Positions 8,302 to 14,577 of a DNA stretch of 64,000 bases are shown here, piece by piece. Source of the DNA: an uncultured Clostridia bacterium (lineage in GTDB: Bacteria > Bacillota > Clostridia > Christensenellales > Borkfalkiaceae); contig CAKQWM010000006.1 of the NCBI GenBank assembly GCA_934278995.1, positions 1-64,000 on the forward strand. Reading direction: 5' to 3'. A model generated the notes under the pieces. That model made no database searches. It was not told the origin of the DNA and saw only the letters and a list, made by a program, of their open reading frames with translations. Position 1 is the stretch's first letter, and each line of letters begins with the position of its first letter. A program made the translations under genes and the position numbers.

Positions 8302-8326
8302 AATAACCGACCTATAGGCGGTTATT
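8302..8326 (+). terminator. Hairpin with TATAG core behind the SPFH gene, copy 4
   Basis: AATAACCG (8302-8309) pairs with CGGTTATT (8319-8326) around ACCTATAGG, and T-rich sequence follows. It is a member of the dispersed element family and may act as a partial terminator before the DUF1858 gene. Confidence 0.65.
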
Positions 8327-8349
8327 TTAGCGCATAGGAGATGCAAAAT

Positions 8350-8544
8350 ATGGACAAAATCACCAAGGATACTTTAATTATCGATTTGTTAAAATACAAC
8401 GAAAACGCCGCCGACGTATTATTCGCGCACGGAATGCATTGTTTAGGTTGCGCAGTTGCTCATCAGGAAACGATAGAACAGGCGACCAACGCTCACGGCG
8501 AAGACCTCGACAAACTTTTAGAAGAACTTAACAACCTCAAATAA
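8350..8544 (+). CDS. DUF1858-domain putative redox disulfide protein
   Basis: A 64-residue protein of the DUF1858 type (also described as hybrid-cluster-associated redox disulfide domain): KDTLIIDLLKYNENAADVLFAHGMHCLGC. The two cysteines of CLGC could form a redox or metal site. An ATG at 8341 abuts the ribosome site AGGAG (8336-8340), so the ATG at 8350, with 9-nt spacing, is preferred. The YdjG-like gene follows after 20 nt. Confidence 0.88.
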   Translation: MDKITKDTLIIDLLKYNENAADVLFAHGMHCLGCAVAHQETIEQATNAHGEDLDKLLEELNNLK

Positions 8545-8564
8545 TTTTCGGAAGGTAAAATTTT

Positions 8565-9701
8565 ATGGCAGACAACACTGCTTATTCGTGGGACCAGTCT
8601 GAAAAACGCGCGCAAACCGAGTTTCAAAAATGCCCGAGTTGCGGCGGAAACATGACGTTCGATCCCGAAAAACAAGTTTTGTCCTGTCCGTTTTGCGGAC
8701 AAACGGTTGATTTCGTAAAAGATTCCGAAGTAAAAGAAAGAGATATAGAAGAGGCTTTTAAAACTGCCGAAAAATGGGACGATACGTCCGTCGTTTCCTG
8801 TGACAACTGCGGCGCGAAATTTGTAATTTCAGCCGATGACGTTGCTTTGGAATGTCCTTATTGCGGAACTTCGCACGTAAGAAAAAGCGCAGATCTTGCC
8901 GGTGTAAAGCCGAATGCTTTATATCCCTTTCTGATTACCGCAACGAAAGCCGAGTTACTTTCTAAAAAATGGGCTAAAAGGCGTATTTTTGCGCCGAGGC
9001 GTTTTAAAAAGTCGATAGAAGCAAAAAATCTGCACGGCGTGTACGAGCCTTGCTTTACTTTTGACAGCAACACCGTGTCAAGTTACAACGGCAAACTCGG
9101 AGAATATAAAACGAGAACGGTAAGGACAAAAGAAGGACTAAAGACTGAAACCTATACCGAATGGCGTTACGTATCGGGAACCATTTCTTACTTTTTCGAC
9201 GACGTTACCGTTTCGGCGGGCAAAGAACTCGATCAAAAAGCATACGAAAAACTTTCCCCGTTCGATGGTACTACGATCAAGGTATATCAGAAAGACTATC
9301 TTGCCGGATACAGCGCAAAGCATTACGACAAGGACTTAAAAGACGCCTGGAACGAATCGAAAGGAATGATGGACGCCCGTATAAGAAAACTTATTCTCGC
9401 AAGATATAATTGCGACGTTATAGGTTATCTTAACGTAAAAACGGTACATAACGACGTAACTTTCAAATACGTCCTTTTACCGCTGTATCTTTTGAACTAT
9501 CGCTATAAAAAGAAAGATTACAAAGTAGCGGTAAACGGAAACACAGGTAAAGTCGCGGGTAAGACGCCGATATCTTTCTGGCGCGTACTTATCGCCGTAA
9601 TTTTAGGGCTTGGCGTATTTGCCGGTCTTGTCTATCTGTTTTACAATTACGGGGATCTTTCGCTTGAACTTCAAGCCTTAAATTCTCTGCTTTTAGGTTA
9701 A
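8565..9701 (+). CDS. Zinc-ribbon membrane protein, YdjG-like
   Basis: A 378-residue protein. Two N-terminal zinc ribbons use CPSCGG and CPFCGQ (about 23-47), then CDNCGAKF and CPYCG (about 77-103). A central conserved domain covers about 110-330, and a single C-terminal membrane helix lies near 340-362. It resembles B. subtilis YdjG and proteins loosely annotated as TFIIB-type zinc-finger or primosomal N'-like. Its biochemical role is unknown. Gene order with the SPFH partner supports a shared membrane function. GGAAGG lies ahead of the ATG. Confidence 0.8.
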   Translation: MADNTAYSWDQSEKRAQTEFQKCPSCGGNMTFDPEKQVLSCPFCGQTVDFVKDSEVKERDIEEAFKTAEKWDDTSVVSCDNCGAKFVISADDVALECPYCGTSHVRKSADLAGVKPNALYPFLITATKAELLSKKWAKRRIFAPRRFKKSIEAKNLHGVYEPCFTFDSNTVSSYNGKLGEYKTRTVRTKEGLKTETYTEWRYVSGTISYFFDDVTVSAGKELDQKAYEKLSPFDGTTIKVYQKDYLAGYSAKHYDKDLKDAWNESKGMMDARIRKLILARYNCDVIGYLNVKTVHNDVTFKYVLLPLYLLNYRYKKKDYKVAVNGNTGKVAGKTPISFWRVLIAVILGLGVFAGLVYLFYNYGDLSLELQALNSLLLG

Positions 9702-9706
9702 CTTGA

Positions 9707-9735
9707 TTGACATATTCGGTTTTTTCGGGTAGAAT
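9707..9735 (+). promoter_or_regulatory. Promoter of the cyclophilin-like lipoprotein gene
   Basis: TTGACA (9707-9712), 17 nt, TAGAAT (9730-9735). Transcription would start near 9742, giving a leader of about 130 nt. Confidence 0.82.
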
Positions 9736-9748
9736 ACACCTTGTACTC

Positions 9749-9785
9749 AACCCGATTTATCGAAACTAAACCCGATTTATCAAAA
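9749..9785 (+). repeat. Pair of 17-nt direct repeats at the start of the leader
   Basis: AACCCGATTTATC plus four A-rich bases occurs at 9749-9765 and 9769-9785 with one difference and a 20-bp offset. The position just past the transcription start suggests a regulator site. Confidence 0.55.
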
Positions 9786-9871
9786 ATATAATATTATAGG
9801 CAAGGCGAACCCGTTTTTTGTCAACGTAGATACGTCTCGGCAAAAACTTCGCTTTTCCGGAGGAAACGATA

Positions 9872-10762
9872 ATGAAAAAATTATTAGTTAGTTTATTGAC
9901 CTTAGTCGTTTTAGCTACTTGCGCTTTTACGTTCGTCGGATGTAACGATAACGTAAAACTCGGAAGCAAAATAACCAAAATCAAAACGGTTATAGAAGTT
10001 TACGACGCCGCCGGCAACGTAACCGCCACCACGGACGTTTATATGGAATTATATCTCAACTTTGCGCCCGCATCCACCGCGCATATCATTAAACTCGTAA
10101 ACGACGGTTTTTTTAACGGCACCTGCGTAAGCAACGTTAATTCCAACTGGCTTGAAATAGGCGCTTATCAATACAATGCCGAAGGCAACTTTGAAAAGAA
10201 GAATTACACTTACGGCACCGTTGCGGGTGAATTTTTGAATAACGGCATCAAAGGTAATAAACTTACCACCACAAAAGGCGCCATCGTCTTTAAACGCGCC
10301 TACGACGATAATAAAATCGAAACGGAAGAATCCAGATACAATACGGCTGAAAGCACTATGGCTGTTTGCTTCTCGTCTTCGGCTGCTTCCACTTTTAACG
10401 CAGATTCTTACTGCATTTTAGGTATGATTTGTTCCGACGACGCCGATGTGGATGCGTCGAGCGATCTCGAAAAGAAGTCGAGTATCGACAAACTTGCAAG
10501 TTTTGCCGAATACAAAGAAACCAAGGTTGACGATAACACCGTCGTTACTTATTATTACGAAACCGAAAAGGCTTTCTACACTAAATGGACGGACGAAGCG
10601 GGAAGCGTTCACTACGCAACCGGCGCGGAAGTAAATACCGATAACGAAATTACCGGAAAAGAACTCGAACAGTTTAACAAAACTTTCAGCGAAAACAAAA
10701 ATTACTTCCTTACCGTACCCGCAGTTAAGTTGGTAATCAAATCGATGTCGGTTTGCGGTTAA
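9872..10762 (+). CDS. Cyclophilin-like lipoprotein, probably catalytically impaired
   Basis: A 296-residue lipoprotein with Cys24 in the FVGC lipobox. The mature part aligns by eye with cyclophilin-type peptidyl-prolyl isomerases: MELYLNFAPASTAHIIKLVNDGFFNGT corresponds to the usual region ending in YYDGTTFHR (the identity covers two adjacent blocks). A later FKRAYDDN and a YCILGMI segment also fit. The FHR triad carrying the catalytic Arg is replaced by VSN. A folding-related or purely structural role outside the membrane is inferred. GGAGG lies 7 nt ahead of the ATG and the promoter is at 9707. Confidence 0.75.
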   Translation: MKKLLVSLLTLVVLATCAFTFVGCNDNVKLGSKITKIKTVIEVYDAAGNVTATTDVYMELYLNFAPASTAHIIKLVNDGFFNGTCVSNVNSNWLEIGAYQYNAEGNFEKKNYTYGTVAGEFLNNGIKGNKLTTTKGAIVFKRAYDDNKIETEESRYNTAESTMAVCFSSSAASTFNADSYCILGMICSDDADVDASSDLEKKSSIDKLASFAEYKETKVDDNTVVTYYYETEKAFYTKWTDEAGSVHYATGAEVNTDNEITGKELEQFNKTFSENKNYFLTVPAVKLVIKSMSVCG

Positions 10763-10902
10763 TCAGGGTTTATTATTTATCACAATATATTTTCGGGCGT
10801 ATAGTTAAAAATTTGACCTTTTGGGTAACAGTTAAACAACTTAGGTTTTATCGTTACGTTTAAAACGCTTGATTTTTAAGTTAATATTTTATGGTAAATT
10901 AT

Positions 10903-10943
10903 ACCGCCGAGGCTGAAATTTCAGCCTCGGCGGTTTTCATTTT
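10903..10943 (+). terminator. Strong terminator behind the cyclophilin-like gene
   Basis: A perfect 16-bp inverted repeat (ACCGCCGAGGCTGAAA and its complement) at 10903-10934 followed by TTTCATTTT. Confidence 0.85.
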
Positions 10944-10980
10944 GCAAAGCAATTCAAATATTCTATATTTTTAAAAATAA

Positions 10981-11010
10981 CGGATAACAGGCTTATAGAC
11001 GCGCTTTTTT
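10981..11010 (+). repeat. Dispersed TATAG element, copy 5
   Basis: GGATAACAGGCTTATAGACG is followed by CGCTTTTTT, matching the core and the T-rich end of the family. Confidence 0.7.
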
Positions 11011-11279
11011 ATATAATTAGTCTTAGTGGTATCGTAAAAAACGACCTTTTTACAAGATAATCAACAAACCAAGTTTTTAAAAGCGAACAATTTAAAAATT
11101 AAGGGTAAAGCCTTTATTATATCATTAAGGAAAAAGTCTTTTTTCAAAAGATTTTCGTAAAAGTAGCCCGATAGTTTTATCGGACGATTTTTTTACTTAA
11201 AATAGTAAAAGGTTCTCTTAAGCCTTTAAATAATTAAGTCGGTCAAAAGAAAAACGACGGTTAAAATAAAACTTTTAAA

Positions 11280-11834
11280 CTATTTTTGAGCGGGAAAGAC
11301 CGGTATTTTGGCAAGATAAATTACGTCTTTTCTTTCCGCCGCTTTAGATTCCGCTAAAACGAAAGCCTTTTTGTAAATAATACCGCCGGACATTTTAACA
11401 AGTTCTTCCAACCCGAGTAAAGACGCTCCGGTTGAAACGACGTCGTCGATTATACCTACTTTTTTGCCTTTCAATAAATCGACGTCATGCTTACTTAAAT
11501 AAAAACGTTGTTCTCTGCCGGTGGTAATAGACGCGTCTATTCTAACTTCAATACCGTCCTGCATGTAAAGTTTTTTGGACTTTCTTGCGACGGCGTAAAA
11601 ATCCTGATTAAGTTCTCTTGCTATAACGTGGGTGAGTTGTAAGCCCTTGGATTCCGCCGTCAATAAAACGTCGCAATCGCCCAAAAGTTTTGCAAGTTCT
11701 TTACCGCAATGCTCGGTTAAGCGTTGGTTACCGTGAAGGTTAAAAAACGCTATTTCGAGCGTATCGGATACGGGAAGCACCGGAAGGTCGACTACGTAAC
11801 CTTTGATGTCAACTGTGTAGGTTTTCATTTTCAC
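11280..11834 (-). CDS. Adenine phosphoribosyltransferase-like protein
   Basis: A 184-residue type I phosphoribosyltransferase. The PRPP-binding motif VGIIDDVVSTGAS lies near residues 123-135, and an APRT-like VARKSKKLYM segment lies near 81-90. The family joins PRPP with a purine base. The divergent N-terminus leaves the exact base uncertain, so this may be an APRT paralogue rather than apt itself. It lies 10 nt behind a phosphodiesterase-type gene on the same strand, suggesting linked nucleotide turnover. GAGGTG precedes the ATG; the first of two close ATGs is used. Confidence 0.8.
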   Translation of the reverse strand: MKMKTYTVDIKGYVVDLPVLPVSDTLEIAFFNLHGNQRLTEHCGKELAKLLGDCDVLLTAESKGLQLTHVIARELNQDFYAVARKSKKLYMQDGIEVRIDASITTGREQRFYLSKHDVDLLKGKKVGIIDDVVSTGASLLGLEELVKMSGGIIYKKAFVLAESKAAERKDVIYLAKIPVFPAQK

Positions 11835-11844
11835 ACCTCATAAA

Positions 11845-12957
11845 TTAACTTTCGAATAATATCAGCGGAACGAGCATTTCTTCTTTTAAAGATGTATGAT
11901 GCCCTTTAAAATGAAATTCGTCCTTTTGGCAAACCATAAGTTTGCCCGTTTTGCAAACTGCTATATAATCGCCCAAAAGGTAACCGTATTCGCCCCTTTG
12001 ACCGAAATAACCCTGACTAATCAGCGTTTTTGCGTTAAACAGAGTAAAATCTTCTCCGTAACGCTTTATAAAAGTTTTTTTAAATTGTCGCTTGAAACCG
12101 TTTTTTACCTTAAAGGCGGTTGCCCTCGGTTCCAGATAGGGAGGGCATAAAAGCATATCGTTTAATTCAACGTCTTTGTAAAAATCTATCGTACCCGTAA
12201 CGTCTGTCTGACCGTGATCGGCGGAAACTATAAAAAGAGTGTTTTCGGAGTCTTTTTGTAATTCTTCAAGCCCTTCGGAGATACTTTTTATCGTTTTTTT
12301 CGCCCGACTGCTCGTAACGCCGTAATCGTGCATCGTCATATCGGGGTCGGGACAATAAACGTAAATAAAACGCTTCCCGGGTTTTTTAATTAACTCTTTT
12401 ACGGCGGATAAACATTCCGCAACGGTCTTTGCATGCACGAAACCGTTTTTGAAGCCTTTACAAAAGGAGGGCATTACGGTAGTGATTTCATAATCGGTTT
12501 TGGCGTAATTAAACCAGTAATCGTCGCTTTCGCCGATGGGATAACGATAGTCGTCGGGTAGTTTTTCCTTCGTATATGCGGTTTGTCTGTTAAATAAAAC
12601 GACTACGTCGTCGATATCTCTAAAATACCCCTTCCAGCCGAACCAACCGTGTTCGAGCGGTTGTTTGTTCGTATTTATCGAAGTAGTTGCGTTCGTAGTG
12701 GTTGACGGAAAAGTCGAATAAAGAGTTTGCGCCGTGTTTTTTACGAGAAAATCATCGTCGCTTAAATTTACCTTTATCGGATAGGAGCCTAAACCGTCGA
12801 ATATTGCGAATACGATTTTTTCATAAGGTTTTTCGGATAATTTTCGTTTCAAAACGGGAAGAGTGGCGTTTGCGTTCGGCGCGTTAAAAAATTCCGCCAA
12901 AGTAGAAGTAACGTTCAAAACGCAATTATTATAGTCGGGTTTGTAAAATTTTATCAT
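11845..12957 (-). CDS. Alkaline-phosphatase-superfamily phosphodiesterase/pyrophosphatase
   Basis: A 370-residue protein of the type I phosphodiesterase/nucleotide pyrophosphatase fold. Metal ligands are visible in order: FDGLG, the Thr nucleophile region STFPSTTTNA, PDPDMTMHDYG, SADHGQTD and GHHTS. No signal peptide is seen, so it should act in the cytoplasm on a nucleotide or phosphodiester substrate that cannot be specified here. The downstream phosphoribosyltransferase starts 10 nt later, so both are probably one transcript from the promoter at complement 13049-13076. Confidence 0.87.
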   Translation of the reverse strand: MIKFYKPDYNNCVLNVTSTLAEFFNAPNANATLPVLKRKLSEKPYEKIVFAIFDGLGSYPIKVNLSDDDFLVKNTAQTLYSTFPSTTTNATTSINTNKQPLEHGWFGWKGYFRDIDDVVVLFNRQTAYTKEKLPDDYRYPIGESDDYWFNYAKTDYEITTVMPSFCKGFKNGFVHAKTVAECLSAVKELIKKPGKRFIYVYCPDPDMTMHDYGVTSSRAKKTIKSISEGLEELQKDSENTLFIVSADHGQTDVTGTIDFYKDVELNDMLLCPPYLEPRATAFKVKNGFKRQFKKTFIKRYGEDFTLFNAKTLISQGYFGQRGEYGYLLGDYIAVCKTGKLMVCQKDEFHFKGHHTSLKEEMLVPLILFES

Positions 12958-13048
12958 AATTAAATCCGGCTGCCATATTGAACAGACTTTTGTTTTTGTC
13001 TTTTTCGTTTGAAATAAATCTTTTTTTTAAAAAACGAAAGCACATATT

Positions 13049-13076
13049 ATTATATCACAATATAAAAATAAAACAA
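13049..13076 (-). promoter_or_regulatory. Promoter of the phosphodiesterase/phosphoribosyltransferase operon
   Basis: On the minus strand TTGTTT (complement 13071-13076), 16 nt, TATAAT (complement 13049-13054). Confidence 0.6.
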
Positions 13077-13220
13077 GCGATTTTACCAACAATTTTTACA
13101 ATCCGACTTTAAAATCAACCGTCCTCGCCGAAGCGGTTCATTGAAAAAACAAACAGACGATAGTATTTTTTAAACGACGAAGTATATTTAATTTTGCAAT
13201 GCCGATAATAGATTTATGTA

Positions 13221-13255
13221 AAAAGTGCCGATAACAGGCTTATAGAGGCACTTTT
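13221..13255 (+). repeat. TATAG element forming a hairpin in the sigG leader, copy 6
   Basis: AAAAGTGCC (13221-13229) pairs with GGCACTTTT (13247-13255) around GATAACAGGCTTATAGA. It ends only 8 nt ahead of the sigG Shine-Dalgarno sequence. Confidence 0.75.
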
Positions 13256-13278
13256 TAGCAAAAAGGAGGCTTAAATCT

Positions 13279-14049
13279 TTGAATAAAGGCGTTGAAATTT
13301 GCGGAATAAACACTTCCGAACTTCCTAAAATAAACGGTAAAGAATGTGAAAAACTTATTATCGAAATGAAAAAGGGTTCCAAAGAAGCAAAAGACAAACT
13401 TATTCTTGCCAACATGAGGCTCGTTTTGTCGGTAATTAAAAAATTTAATTCGCAAACGGTTTCAAAGGACGATTTGTTTCAGGCGGGTAGTATAGGACTT
13501 ATCAAGGCGGCGGACAACTTCGACGTATCCGTCGGCGTAAGATTTTCAACATACGCCGTACCTATGATTATAGGCGAAGTAAAACGGCATTTACGCGCGC
13601 GTAACAGCCTGAGGATTCCTCGCTCCGTAAGAGATACCGCTTATAAGGTTTTGAAAGTCAGGAACGAAATCGAAAAAGAATACGAAGAAGCGACCACCGA
13701 CGAAATAGCGCGACGCCTCGAAATAAAAGAAAGCGAAGTCGCTTACGCTCTGGACGCCATTTCTGACACGGTTTCTTTATACGTACCCGTATATAATAAA
13801 GAAGGCGATACCTTGCTTGTAATGGATCAGATTTCCGACGACTATAATACAGACGAGCGCTGGACGGAAAGTGCGGCGCTTAACCGCGCGGTAAAAGAAC
13901 TCGACGAGAGAGAAAGAAAAATCATATATTTAAGGTATTACGAGGGTAAAACGCAAACGGAAATATCAAGCGAAGTAGGGCTTTCGCAAGCGCAGGTTTC
14001 AAGGCTCGAAAAAAACGCGCTTTCTTATATTAAAAAGAGAATTTCTTAG
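13279..14049 (+). CDS. sigG: RNA polymerase sporulation sigma factor SigG
   Basis: A 256-residue sigma-70-family factor directing late gene expression in the forespore. The N-terminus VEICGINTSELP is the SigG hallmark. Region 2 (ANMRLVLSVIKKF, DLFQAGSIGLIKA, RFSTYAVPMIIGEVKRHL), region 3 and region 4 (YEGKTQTEISSEVGLSQAQVSRLEK, two adjacent blocks) are all present. The start is TTG with an AAGGAGG site 9 nt upstream; no ATG is available at this position. A ylmC-like gene follows, as in the sigE-sigG-ylm region of Bacillus, although sigE is not here. Confidence 0.95.
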   Translation: MNKGVEICGINTSELPKINGKECEKLIIEMKKGSKEAKDKLILANMRLVLSVIKKFNSQTVSKDDLFQAGSIGLIKAADNFDVSVGVRFSTYAVPMIIGEVKRHLRARNSLRIPRSVRDTAYKVLKVRNEIEKEYEEATTDEIARRLEIKESEVAYALDAISDTVSLYVPVYNKEGDTLLVMDQISDDYNTDERWTESAALNRAVKELDERERKIIYLRYYEGKTQTEISSEVGLSQAQVSRLEKNALSYIKKRIS

Positions 14050-14127
14050 TGCTGAGAAATAATTACCGCCGTTTTTGGTATTATTGCGAATCGATTCGTT
14101 ATATAATAAATCGGACAGGTGAAGATT

Positions 14128-14406
14128 TTGGAAATCAATTATTCCGATTTAAAAAAGAAAAAAGTAGTTAATATTTTAGACGGAAAAGTTTTGGGCTTCG
14201 TAACCGACGTGGTTTTTACTTTCCCCGAAGGTAAAATTAAAGCCTTTATAGCGTGCGATAATAAGGCGGTATTTTTTAAAGAAGAAAAAATAATTTGTTT
14301 AAGCGACGTCAATAAAATAGGCGACGACGCGGTCCTTGTTTGCGTTAAGGAATGTCCGAAAAAATGCCGTAAAGACGAAAACGCATGCGAAGAAAAAGAC
14401 TTTTAA
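14128..14406 (+). CDS. YlmC/YmxH-family PRC-barrel sporulation protein
   Basis: About 92 residues with the PRC-barrel pattern INYSDLKKKKVVNILDG, then GKVLGFVTDVVFTFPEGKI, and a Cys-rich tail (CVKECPKKC). YlmC/YmxH proteins lie next to sporulation genes but lack a defined activity. An upstream GTG at 14119 is possible (three residues longer). The TTG at 14128 is preferred because AGGTGA at 14117-14122 then serves as the ribosome site. Its position after sigG supports the family call. Confidence 0.8.
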   Translation: MEINYSDLKKKKVVNILDGKVLGFVTDVVFTFPEGKIKAFIACDNKAVFFKEEKIICLSDVNKIGDDAVLVCVKECPKKCRKDENACEEKDF

Positions 14407-14441
14407 AAGTATTTGCTTCAATTTAAAGAACCGTAAAAACA

Positions 14442-14470
14442 GCGAATAATCGGCCTATAGGCGGGCTTTT
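14442..14470 (+). repeat. Dispersed TATAG element, copy 7
   Basis: GCGAATAATCGGCCTATAGG followed by CGGGCTTTT, 36 nt behind the YlmC-like gene and in the same direction. Confidence 0.72.
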
Positions 14471-14514
14471 ATCGTTATTTTGAGAAGGTTTCGCCATAAC
14501 GACAAGCGAATAAT

Positions 14515-14564
14515 AGCATATAAAAAAGCGTCGGATTATTGCGTCCGACGCTTTTTTATATGCT
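14515..14564. terminator. Strong bidirectional terminator
   Basis: A 21-bp perfect stem (14515-14535 with 14544-14564) carries A and T runs inside its arms. It separates the convergent ylmC-like and YfhO-type genes. Confidence 0.9.
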
Positions 14565-14577
14565 TTTCGGAGACTTT

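Larger units (their letters stand above)
10763..11279. other. Non-coding gap with two terminators and a TATAG element
   Basis: No credible gene is seen. The stretch holds a perfect hairpin at 10903-10934, a TATAG element at 10981, and a smaller hairpin near 11167-11195. The remainder is AT-rich sequence without recognisable signals. Confidence 0.6.
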
